A DNA stretch of 13,840 bases from assembly GCA_900553675.1 (NCBI GenBank), contig USEH01000039.1, positions 1 through 13,840 of the forward strand, written 5' to 3'. Below the pieces are notes generated by a model that saw nothing but the letters and a program-made list of their open reading frames with translations, was not told the origin of the DNA and did not search any database. The stretch's first letter is position 1. Every line of letters begins with the position of its first letter. This stretch comes from an uncultured Ruminococcus sp. (GTDB taxonomy: Bacteria; Bacillota; Clostridia; Oscillospirales; Ruminococcaceae). Positions 6,699 to 13,840 of the stretch are shown here, piece after piece. Position numbers and translations under genes: made by a program.

Positions 6699-9221
6699 TT
6701 AAAGCTTGGCGTCGTACCAGCTTTCGCCGGTGTTTACCTCCGCGATAAGCGGGACTGTCAGGGAGACGGCGTTTTTCATTTCGGCTTCTAAGATCTCCGC
6801 CGCACGCTGTGCGCAGTCCTTGTCCGCCTCGACTATCAGCTCGTCGTGAACCTGCAAAATAAGCCTTGCGTTAAGCCTTTCCTCTTTCAGCCTGCGGTAT
6901 ACCTTCACCATCGCGATTTTTATGATGTCGGCGGCAGTGCCCTGAACAGGGGCGTTCATGGCGGCGCGCTTGCCGAACGCCTGTAGGTTTTTGTTGGAGT
7001 TTTTCAGCTCGGGGATGTATCTGCGTCTACCGAAAAGGGTGGTGACGTAGCCGTTTTTGACCGCAAAATCCACCGTTTCGCGCATGAATTTATCCACCCC
7101 GGGGAAGTTGGCAAGGTATGATTTTATATACCTGTCTGCCTCCGCAACCGATACGTTTATATCCTTCGAGAGCGAAAACGCCCCGATTCCGTATACTATT
7201 CCGAAGTTGACAGCCTTTGCCGCCCTGCGCATATCGTGGTCGACAAAATCCTCCGGCACTCCGAACACCTGCGAGGCTGTGCGGGTGTGGATGTCCGTCC
7301 CAGAAAGGAAGGTGGCAGTCATGTTTTCGTCCTTGCACATCGCTGCCAAGACCCTAAGCTCGATCTGCGAGTAGTCGGCGTCCAGCAGATATGCCCCCTC
7401 GCGGGCGATGAAGAAGCGGCGCATCTCCCTGCCAAGCTCCTTTCTGACAGGAATATTCTGCATATTCGGGTTAGCCGAGGATATGCGACCGGTGCGGGTT
7501 TCGGTCTGCTTGAACTCGCTTCTGACCCTGCCGTCGGGACAGACGACGTCCAGAAGACCGTCGACATAGGTGGATTTCAGCTTTGTCAGGGTGCGGTATT
7601 CTAAAATCAGGTTGATTATGGGGTGATGGTTTGCAAGCCCCTCCAAAATCTCGGCAGAGGTTGAATAGCCGCTCTTGGTCTTTTTGCCGGAGGGCAGGCT
7701 CAGCTCCTCGAACAGCACAACCCCCAGCTGCTTCGGGGAGGATATGTTGAACTCGTGACCTGCAAGGGCGTATATTTCGTCGCGCAGGCGCGTGATGTCG
7801 CCGTCCAGATTCTCGCCGAACGCCTTTATGCCGTTTGTGTCTACCCTTACGCCGTACACCTCCATGGAGGCAAGAACCTCGCAGAGCGGCAGCTCGATAT
7901 CTGTGTAAAGACTTTCCATGCCGGTCTTTTCAAGTTCGTCTTTGAGGGTATGGGCAAGGCGTTTCAGGGAAAGAATGTCCGCAAATTCGGGACCTGAGCT
8001 ATACGCAACGTTATATGCAGAGCAAAGATTACTTATTGTATACTCGCTCGACTGCGAATTAAGCAGATAACCTGCCAGATCGCAGGAGAAAGCAAGATTT
8101 TTAAGCTCGCGGTTTTTCTCAAAGCAGAGCTTGTACGCGCCCTTTGCTTCAAAGGTGGTTTTGGGGGATGGCGAGCCGAAATAGTCAAGAATCAGCGATT
8201 TATCGGTAAGGGTGAATAGCTTGTCACCAGATTTGACGGTAAGCCGCTCGCCGCTTAGAATGAACTCCGAATCGCCTTCAAGCGCGGATATCTCTTGCGC
8301 GGAAGGCTCTGAGAGGACGTATTCATCGTCAATCGCTTCCGGCTCGTCAGGCTTGATTTCCACTTTGCTGAGTCCTAATTTGTCGATAAGCCGGAACATC
8401 TCCAGCTCGGATAAAAGCTTTGCGGCGGCTTCTTTGTCTGTGCCGCGGGGCTTGTAGTCGTTAAAATCGTGGGAGACGGGTGCGTCGCGCAGGATTGTTG
8501 CAAGCCACTTTGAGGTTTTTGCCGACTCCTCGCCGGTTATAAGCTTGTTCTTTACGCTCGGCGTGAGCTTGGCTTCGTCGATATGACTGTAAAGGTTTTC
8601 GACTGTGCAGTATTCGCGAATCAGCGTAAGAGCGGTCTTTTCGCCGATTCCGGGAACGCCGGGGATGTTGTCAGAGCTGTCGCCCATGAGAGCCTTTATG
8701 TCGATGAGGTTAATAGGCTCGACGCCGTATTCCGAGAAGAATCTGTCGCGGTCGAAGCTGATGGTTTCGCGGTTGGTGGCAAGGCGGACGGTTATGTTGT
8801 CGCCGATAAGCTGTAGGTTGTCGCGGTCGCCGGAGAGAAGATAGCATTCGTTGCCGCCGTCGGCGAATAGCTTGGAGACAGAGCCGAGGATGTCGTCCGC
8901 CTCGTAGCCTTCAAGCTCGAGTATCGGAACGCCGAGATCGGAAAGAAGCTCTTTTATTTTAGGAAGCTGCATGGCAAGCTCTTCGGGCATGCCGTGGCGG
9001 TTCGCCTTGTAGAAGGCGCACTGCTTGTGACGGAAGGTAGGGGCTTTAAGGTCGAAGGCGACGGCGACGCAGTCGGGCTTTAAAAGCTCCTGTTCCTTGA
9101 GATATATGTTCATAAATCCGGTGATAGCGTTGGTGTAGAACCCGCGCGAGGTGGTTAAGACCTTGATACCGTAAAATGCACGGTTGAGGATTGAGTTGCC
9201 GTCTATGACAAGAATACGCAT
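6699..9221 (-). CDS. polA: DNA polymerase I
   Basis: An 840-residue family A polymerase for Okazaki fragment processing and repair synthesis. The 5' nuclease domain (residues 1 to about 290) has the ILVIDGNSILNRAFYG start, EGYEADDILG, and GDSSDNIPGVPGIGEKTA (180-197). The middle 3'-5' exonuclease-like domain (about 300-450) lacks the expected acidic DxE motif, so proofreading is probably lost, as in Taq and Bacillus Pol I. The polymerase domain has motif A (LLDADYSQIELR, 612-623), motif B (KAVNFGIVYG, 669-678) and motif C (QVHDE, 790-794). The start is set at 9221 because AGGAGG (complement 9228-9233) sits 6 nt upstream; a TTG at 9242 would add 7 residues without RBS support. A consensus promoter lies about 400 nt upstream, so the leader would include a hairpin repeat. 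The HAD gene follows. Confidence 0.98.
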   Translation of the reverse strand: MRILVIDGNSILNRAFYGIKVLTTSRGFYTNAITGFMNIYLKEQELLKPDCVAVAFDLKAPTFRHKQCAFYKANRHGMPEELAMQLPKIKELLSDLGVPILELEGYEADDILGSVSKLFADGGNECYLLSGDRDNLQLIGDNITVRLATNRETISFDRDRFFSEYGVEPINLIDIKALMGDSSDNIPGVPGIGEKTALTLIREYCTVENLYSHIDEAKLTPSVKNKLITGEESAKTSKWLATILRDAPVSHDFNDYKPRGTDKEAAAKLLSELEMFRLIDKLGLSKVEIKPDEPEAIDDEYVLSEPSAQEISALEGDSEFILSGERLTVKSGDKLFTLTDKSLILDYFGSPSPKTTFEAKGAYKLCFEKNRELKNLAFSCDLAGYLLNSQSSEYTISNLCSAYNVAYSSGPEFADILSLKRLAHTLKDELEKTGMESLYTDIELPLCEVLASMEVYGVRVDTNGIKAFGENLDGDITRLRDEIYALAGHEFNISSPKQLGVVLFEELSLPSGKKTKSGYSTSAEILEGLANHHPIINLILEYRTLTKLKSTYVDGLLDVVCPDGRVRSEFKQTETRTGRISSANPNMQNIPVRKELGREMRRFFIAREGAYLLDADYSQIELRVLAAMCKDENMTATFLSGTDIHTRTASQVFGVPEDFVDHDMRRAAKAVNFGIVYGIGAFSLSKDINVSVAEADRYIKSYLANFPGVDKFMRETVDFAVKNGYVTTLFGRRRYIPELKNSNKNLQAFGKRAAMNAPVQGTAADIIKIAMVKVYRRLKEERLNARLILQVHDELIVEADKDCAQRAAEILEAEMKNAVSLTVPLIAEVNTGESWYDAKL

Positions 9222-9261
9222 ATATTTCCTCCTATTTATCAAATTTTCAAAGGCAAAAAAT

Positions 9262-9525
9262 TAAAAGCTTTAGGTCCATCCTTTCTCGAAAGGATGGCGA
9301 GGGTCAAGGGGCGAGGAGCCCTTGCGAGGTCGAGGGCGAGGAGCCCTCGTCGCTCCCCGCAGGGAGCGAAACCCCTTGCGCTAGCGAAACGCAGGATGGG
9401 GAGAAGCACTAATTCCGATCTTAACGGTCGAAATAAGTGCAAACAGTCCAGTGGACTGTTTTTACGTGGGGAGACCCTCGTCGGGGGTCTCCCGATGGGC
9501 GCACGAAGTGCGTCCATGACTGCAC
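9262..9525 (+). repeat. Multi-hairpin dispersed repeat, copy 1
   Basis: This 264-bp element matches 10914-11116 in the same orientation from TAAAAGCTTTAG through CGTCCATGACTGCAC. It is a string of stem-loops: 9276-9297 (9 bp, CTCG loop), 9305-9324 and 9331-9349 (two versions of one GC-rich hairpin), 9351-9368 (CGCTCCC/GGGAGCG), a copy-specific hairpin at about 9405-9440, 9441-9461 (AAACAGTCC/GGACTGTTT), 9469-9493 (GGGAGACCC/GGGTCTCCC) and 9497-9515 (GGGCGCAC/GTGCGTCC). It carries no transposase. It lies between the polA start codon and the predicted polA promoter, so it would be part of the polA 5' leader, read as its complement. Confidence 0.9.
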
Positions 9526-9627
9526 TCGGTAATAGCCAACACCTCACCCAAATACAGCAGCAAACCCATAAGCTCACGACAATATAAACCCGCAGAACCC
9601 TCAATCCTGCCACCATCCCTTTGTCAA

Positions 9628-9656
9628 ATTATAGCACAAAATCCCCCGCACGTCAA
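9628..9656 (-). promoter_or_regulatory. Promoter for polA
   Basis: On the minus strand TTGACG (complement 9651-9656, 5/6) is followed after 17 nt by a perfect TATAAT (complement 9628-9633). It points toward polA, with an implied start near 9621 and a leader of about 400 nt that crosses the whole of repeat copy 1. A nearer promoter inside or after the repeat cannot be excluded. Confidence 0.7.
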
Positions 9657-9716
9657 CAAAATTCACTAAAGCTTACAAAATTCGCGTGCGGGACATATCC
9701 ATCGCACTAAAACCTA

Positions 9717-9745
9717 TTGACAACGCAAAAAAATAGTGCTAAATT
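9717..9745 (+). promoter_or_regulatory. Promoter for the permease gene
   Basis: A perfect TTGACA (9717-9722) lies 17 nt upstream of TAAATT (9740-9745), a 4/6 match to the -10 consensus. The implied transcript would start near 9752, about 34 nt before the ATG at 9786. The -10 box is weak, so strength or regulation is uncertain. Confidence 0.5.
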
Positions 9746-9785
9746 ATTCCGGTGTGAAAAATCTATTTATAAATAAGGTATAAAT

Positions 9786-10895
9786 ATGACCAAAGTTTTA
9801 GCATTCGTAAAAAAGAACGCCGTTATGACAATCGCATTCGCGGCGGCTCTGATAACCTCGTTCATTGTCCCCGTGGACGAAAAGTATTTAGGCTACTTCG
9901 ACTATAAAACCCTTGCCTGCCTGTTCTGCGTTTTAGCGGTGGTCTGCGCGCTGAAAGACGTCAACTTCTTCTATATTCTGGCTGAAAAGGTCGTGGAACG
10001 CTTTAAAAACCTGCGGCTATGCGTGCTTGCGCTGGTTTACATAACCTTTATCGGCTCGATGCTGATTGCCAACGATATGGCGCTTTTAACCTTCCTGCCG
10101 CTGGGCTACTTTGTTCTGTCCTCGACCGGTAAGGAGAGGTATATGGCGTATGTCTTCATCCTGCAAAACGTCGCCGCAAACTTGGGCGGTATGCTTACGC
10201 CGTTCGGCAACCCGCAGAATTTGTATCTCTACACAAAGTTTGAGATACCGAATCTCGAATTTATCAGGATTATGGCTCCGCCGTTTGTTGCCGCCATCAG
10301 CGTTATAACCGTGTGCTGCCTGGTTCTTCCGGCTGAAAAGCTTTCCTTAAACGACACCCCGCCAAAGCTCGACGTCAGAAGAACGGCGTTCTACCTTGTG
10401 CTGTTTGCACTGTCAATCGGAATAGTCTTCCGCGGGATACCCTATCAGATCGGCTTGGTCGTAATCTTCATAGCCCTTATGCTCGCCGACCGACACGCAA
10501 TCGCAAGCGTTGACTATCCCCTGCTTTTAACGTTTGTGTTCTTCTTCATTTTTGCCGGAAATATGGCAAGAATCCAGCCGGTGGTGTCGCTGCTTTCGGG
10601 ACTTTTAAAGAAAAACACGCTGCTTTTCAGTATATTAAGCTGCCAGTTTATTTCAAACGTCCCCTCGGCGATTCTGCTTTCGGGATTCACCGGCAATTAC
10701 CCCGACCTGCTTGTCGGCGTGAATATCGGCGGCGTTGGGACGATAATCGCCTCGCTGGCAAGCCTGATTACTTTCAGGGAGTATTTAAAGCATAACCCCG
10801 GCAAGGCGGGAAGGTATCTTTTGGAGTTTTCCGCGATTAACTTCGGATTTTTGATATTGCTTACGGGATTTGAGTGTGTTATAAAAGGTATCTGA
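9786..10895 (+). CDS. SLC13/ArsB-superfamily (ion transporter) permease
   Basis: A 369-residue polytopic membrane protein of the ion-transporter superfamily that includes CitMHS/citrate carriers, DASS dicarboxylate carriers and ArsB. The substrate is unknown. About ten hydrophobic segments are visible. Family-type motifs are IANDMALLTFLPL (94-106), TPFGNPQNLYLY (138-149), the matching second-half SNVPSAILLSGF (290-301) and NIGGVGTIIASLASL (313-327); the two Asn-containing hairpin motifs fit an inverted-repeat transporter fold. It is shorter than typical DASS members (about 450-480) but contains both halves. The ATG at 9786 has a modest AAGG (9775-9778) 7 nt upstream. It stands alone, with the hairpin repeat on both sides, and no arsenic-resistance or dicarboxylate-use gene is next to it. 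Confidence 0.9.
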   Translation: MTKVLAFVKKNAVMTIAFAAALITSFIVPVDEKYLGYFDYKTLACLFCVLAVVCALKDVNFFYILAEKVVERFKNLRLCVLALVYITFIGSMLIANDMALLTFLPLGYFVLSSTGKERYMAYVFILQNVAANLGGMLTPFGNPQNLYLYTKFEIPNLEFIRIMAPPFVAAISVITVCCLVLPAEKLSLNDTPPKLDVRRTAFYLVLFALSIGIVFRGIPYQIGLVVIFIALMLADRHAIASVDYPLLLTFVFFFIFAGNMARIQPVVSLLSGLLKKNTLLFSILSCQFISNVPSAILLSGFTGNYPDLLVGVNIGGVGTIIASLASLITFREYLKHNPGKAGRYLLEFSAINFGFLILLTGFECVIKGI

Positions 10896-10913
10896 AGTAG
10901 CAAAAGCAAAAGC

Positions 10914-11116
10914 TAAAAGCTTTAGATTCAGCCTTTCTCGAAAGGCTGACAGGGTCTCGGGGCGGCGCCCCGAGTCGCTCCCCGCAGGGAGCGAAATCTC
11001 TTGCGCAAGCGAAACGCAGGATGGGGAGTAAAAACAGTCCAGTGGACTGTTTTTACGTAGGGAGACCCTCGTCTGGGGTCTCCCTATGGGCGCACAAAGT
11101 GCGTCCATGACTGCAC
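10914..11116 (+). repeat. Multi-hairpin dispersed repeat, copy 2
   Basis: A 203-bp second copy of the element at 9262-9525, in the same orientation, just after the permease stop. Its stem-loops are 10928-10949 (9 bp, CTCG loop), 10956-10974 (CTCGGGGC/GCCCCGAG), 10976-10993, 11028-11056 (13-bp perfect stem around AGT, with A-runs and T-runs in its arms), 11059-11085 (10 bp) and 11088-11106. The 11028-11056 stem resembles a bidirectional intrinsic terminator and lies between the convergent permease and ATPase-like genes, so this copy may terminate both. Copy 2 lacks the extra hairpin found in copy 1 at about 9405-9440. Confidence 0.9.
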
Positions 11117-11203
11117 AAAGTTGCGATTATAACAAAACTCAGATAGAACACAAAACCATCCCACAATATACCGTTTATACAGCCTAAATTGTTAACGCCC
11201 TCA

Positions 11204-13590
11204 TCACGTCTTCGACACCGCCTGAGAAACAGCAGTAATAAGTATCCAAACCAAATTATATGCCAGCATGACAGTTCCTGTAAACAGGCTTCCGAACGAG
11301 CCTATCGCCGCGAAAACTATGCAGGCGATAAGTCCTATAAGCGCGGAAAGCACCTGAATTACTATTCCCACAGTCGCCGAACGCTGCAGCCGCTTTGCTC
11401 CTATAAGAAGCATTGCAAGGGATGCAAATCTTCCGGAATATATCATCGGTGAGGACATTTCCGCAACGTAGGAGGTCTGCGAATCGTAATCGGCGTGATA
11501 TCTGAACGGAAGCAGCTTAAAGGTGTTGGGCGATACCTCAAACATCTCCGAAAGCCTTGTTATGCTTAAAAGCGAATCCACCGAGCGCAGGATAACCGTT
11601 ATATTCTGCTTTTCAAGGTCGGCAAGCGCTCTCGAAACCGCAACCGACGCCTTCAGCTTGACAACAAATATCATTGCAATATTGCCGCCGATGGAAAGAT
11701 ATGTTAAGCTGTCGCCCTTGGAATACTCCTTCTCCTTTTCGGGAGTGGGCAGACCCTCAACCGAGTGGCTTTCCATAAGTGTTCTGTTGCCGAAAAGCAC
11801 CCTTTTGTTTTCTATCCAGCCTGAAAGTCCCAAGCCGTCCTCATAGATATAGCTTTCAACGGGGAAGAGCATTTCAGTCTTGCCCTTTATCATCTTGTAA
11901 AACGCAGGGCGCAGAATGGATTCGGTCTGGCAGCAAAGCGAGGCAGCGTATAAAATTCCTTCCTCCAGCGAAGCCTTTTTGGCAGGCTTAAGGTTTACTA
12001 TTTCAACCATACCATCGGGGAAGAGGTCGATAGCGTCGACAAGCAAAGAATTGGTGTCGGCAAACTTGTCTACAGCTGAATATCCCAGCATCACAGCCGA
12101 GGCTTGCAGATACTTCTTTGAAGCCTTTGCAAGCGGGATATTTGTTACAAGCATCATGCCCATCGCGCTCATTGCACACATTGTTCCCGCAGCACAGCTT
12201 AAAGCGTAAAACGCGCGCTGTTCAAAGTCCACAACATTTTCGGGGTGTACGAACACCGCAAGCACTCCAACAAGTATGGAAGCCACAGCAGCTATCGGAA
12301 CATAGAACTTTGAAAAGCTGTCGGTAAGGTCGGGCGAGTAGCTGTTGTTGATGAAATCGCGGACAAATTCGGTCTTGCGTGCCGTTGCAAGGGAAGGAAA
12401 ATCGGTGAGCGCGCCCTTGGTGAACTTGGCTGCAACGTCCTCATTGTCGATATGCATGGCGGCGTATTTTGAATATCCGCCCGAAATATACTTGAAATTG
12501 CGCTCGGTTCTGGTGATAATCAGCAGCTTTCCTGCGGTGTTTATTATCAGGGCGAGTATCGCCGCGCTTACATATGCGTGGGCGGTTCTGGTCTGCACAA
12601 TCTCGGAGTTGGCAAGCATTGCCGTCGCCGCGACAAGGCTGAATATCGTTGTAACTGCGGCAAGGCTGTCGCTGTCCGCCTTAAGCGTGAACAGCTTTTT
12701 AAGACCCACCGCTATCACAGTGTAGGAGACAAAGCAGGAAACAAGTCCCAGCATAACGTTTACAAACAGATGGGCGGTAGACTGCGAAAGTATCGGAATT
12801 ATAGGCATACCGTTGTCCACCGCGACGGTAAGATACGCGCTGACAATTCCCATAACCAGCAGCACGCAAAGCCTTGCAACCAAGCTCTGCTTAAGTCCCG
12901 AAATGCTTGCGGACATCTCCTCCGCCTGGTCAAAGCTTTCAAAGTCAGCCACCGAGCCTTTCTGTGGCTTTTCTTCCTCCTCGTCTTCAGTGATGAACTC
13001 CTTCACCCTTTCGCGGCGCTTGGCGTTCAGGTAGGCAAGCTTTTCCTCCTCGCTGGCATTTTCGTCTATGCCCATTTCGGTGTTGGGGATCACCTTTTTC
13101 TCTATTCCAAGATCTATATCGTTTATCGACGCGCGGTTTACGGGGTCCACCTTGTGAATAGGCACTCTGCCAGTTCCACGCTCGTTTTTAAGCTTTATAA
13201 GGGACTGCATTATAGCAGTGTCCGCGCCGTGACCTGTTATCGGACGTAAATTATCGGGCTCCTGCGGGGTGCGCCGTGGTGCGGGTGCTTCTGCCGGCTT
13301 TGCCTGATTTTTCGGCTCGGCGTTTTCCAAAGCCTGTCCGCTCACGTCCTCAGGCTCCTCTGACATAAGAAATTCCTTAGCCTTTTCGCGGTTTTCCATA
13401 ACCTTTTCTATTGCCTGAGTTCCCTGAGTTGTACCCGTTCCTACGCGCAGCTTTATCTGAGGCATCTGCGGCTTTACAACCGCGTCGCCCTCCTCTGCAA
13501 TCGTCGGCGGGATATGAACAGCAAGCGTATTTGCCGACTGTGCCGCCGAGGGGATTTCCTCCCGAGCTGCGGGTGCGCTGTCCTGAACAA
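11204..13590 (-). CDS. Catalytically degenerate P1B-type ATPase-like membrane protein, 5' partial
   Basis: About 795 residues are supported; the frame stays open to the window end, but beyond about 13590 it is antisense to spoIIIAE, so the true N-terminus is missing and no RBS-backed start is seen. The N-terminal 235 or so residues (down to about 12890) look disordered, rich in Pro, Ala and Glu. Then come membrane helices in P1B-ATPase order: two pairs (12886-12701, 12670-12518), a pair at 12307-12146 and a final pair at 11374-11225. The YEDGLGLSGWIENKRVLFGN stretch (11845-11786) matches the nucleotide-domain segment of copper/potassium pumps. Catalytic marks are gone: DKTGT is DTNSL (Asp at 12056-12058), CPC is replaced by GTMCAMS, TGES is not seen, TGD is RSVD, and GDGxND is absent. 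Active transport is therefore unlikely; its role is unknown. Confidence 0.75.
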
Positions 13591-13840
13591 GATTTACAGC
13601 GGCGGCAGCCGGGGGAGCGCTGACGTCGGCGGGAGCGAAATTCGCCGCGGTGAGCCTTGCGCTGGATGTGCTTATGAGCATCGCGCAGAAGCTGGTAGTC
13701 CCGCTCGTATATGCATATCTTGCGGTGACGGTGGCAAACGGAGTGTTCCCGAATTCCCTGATGGCCGCGGCGGCACGTTTTGCAAAGTGGGCGGCAACAA
13801 TAATAATGACAGGGATGACGATAAGCTTCACGGCATACAT
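13587..13840 (+). CDS. spoIIIAE: SpoIIIAE internal fragment (stage III sporulation protein AE)
   Basis: The plus-strand frame with codons starting at 13587 is open to the window end, after a TGA at 13584-13586. It reads AAAAGGALTSAGAKFAAVSL, then LVVPLVYAYLAVTVANGV, and then ARFAKWAATIIMTGMTISFTAYI. This matches the middle of SpoIIIAE, a polytopic membrane protein of the SpoIIIA-SpoIIQ channel between mother cell and forespore; the family pattern is PL(V/I)YxYLAxxxAN, then IKW and LTxxxxxFTxY. No start codon with RBS, no spoIIIAD upstream and no N-terminal half are present, so the 5' end is missing and the 3' end runs off the window. Identification is from recalled family motifs. It abuts the 5' end of the minus-strand ATPase-like gene. 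Confidence 0.75.

Larger units (their letters stand above)
9222..9785. other. Divergent intergenic region between polA and the permease
   Basis: Over 540 bp without a believable gene. It holds the polA RBS, repeat copy 1 (9262-9525), an A/C-rich stretch (9526-9620) with no recognised signal, the polA promoter (9628-9656, minus strand) and the permease promoter (9717-9745, plus strand). A minus-strand open frame at 9239-9616 is a by-product of the GC-rich repeat. Confidence 0.8.

Noticed and set aside
9239..9616. Minus-strand open frame of 125 codons upstream of polA, sharing a MDALxAPIGRPxTRVS stretch with one at 10785-11108
   Set aside because: The shared peptide is just the translated hairpin repeat present in both places. 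The translation is Arg/Pro/Leu-rich without domain features.
9262..11116. Permease as the cargo of a transposon bounded by the repeats
   Set aside because: The repeats are direct rather than inverted, there is no transposase and no target duplication is visible; they are better seen as dispersed elements.
11117..11203. Short gap between repeat copy 2 and the ATPase-like gene
   Set aside because: I see no gene, clear hairpin or promoter in it.
12578..13249. Plus-strand open frame of 223 codons
   Set aside because: It lies antisense to the ATPase-like gene, which has helix pattern and family motifs on the other strand.
13591..13840. N-terminal extension of the minus-strand ATPase-like frame to the window end
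   Set aside because: The plus strand here carries the SpoIIIAE pattern, and the minus translation is low-complexity antisense sequence, so I did not include it in the gene.

Overview
The window reads as a chromosomal contig end from an endospore-lineage member of the Clostridia, probably an Oscillospiraceae/Ruminococcaceae relative. This is inferred from the low-GC-Firmicute style of the promoters and AGGAGG ribosome binding sites, the family makeup of the genes, hairpin-rich dispersed repeats, and a fragment of the sporulation gene spoIIIAE. Base composition looks close to 50% GC (an impression, not computed). No rRNA, tRNA, CRISPR array, transposase or phage gene was seen.

Layout, left to right. 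(1) 1-334: non-coding, with a good SigA-type promoter for secA. (2) Plus-strand run 335-5156: secA (protein export ATPase), a DUF1015 protein, and a two-domain protein joining a HEPN-like helical domain (RNxxAH motif) to a pair of CBS domains; the last two are tightly linked. (3) A convergent terminator at about 5165-5199, then a minus-strand Ig-like lipoprotein (5205-5813) with its own promoter. (4) A minus-strand unit: polA (DNA polymerase I, start set at 9221 by its RBS), followed 38 nt later by a HAD phosphatase gene whose last 30 or so codons lie in another frame. A strong terminator ends this unit. (5) 9243-9785: a roughly 540-bp divergent intergenic region with the polA promoter, a permease promoter and copy 1 of a multi-hairpin repeat. 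(6) An SLC13/ArsB-superfamily permease (9786-10895), followed by repeat copy 2. (7) A minus-strand membrane protein (11204 to about 13590) with the architecture of a P1B-type ATPase but without the catalytic signatures. (8) From about 13587 to the end the coding strand flips: the plus strand encodes an internal piece of SpoIIIAE.

The observations most worth a second look are: the catalytically degenerate P-type ATPase-like protein with a long acidic/proline-rich N-terminal region; the head-to-head junction near 13590, where two genes that have both lost their 5' ends abut, implying a chimeric join or an inversion breakpoint; the paired hairpin-array repeats, which differ by compensatory base-pair changes and flank the permease, one of them inside the predicted polA leader; the HEPN-CBS fusion; and the frameshifted HAD gene. 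The rest is ordinary housekeeping content: secretion, DNA repair/replication, a transporter and a surface lipoprotein.
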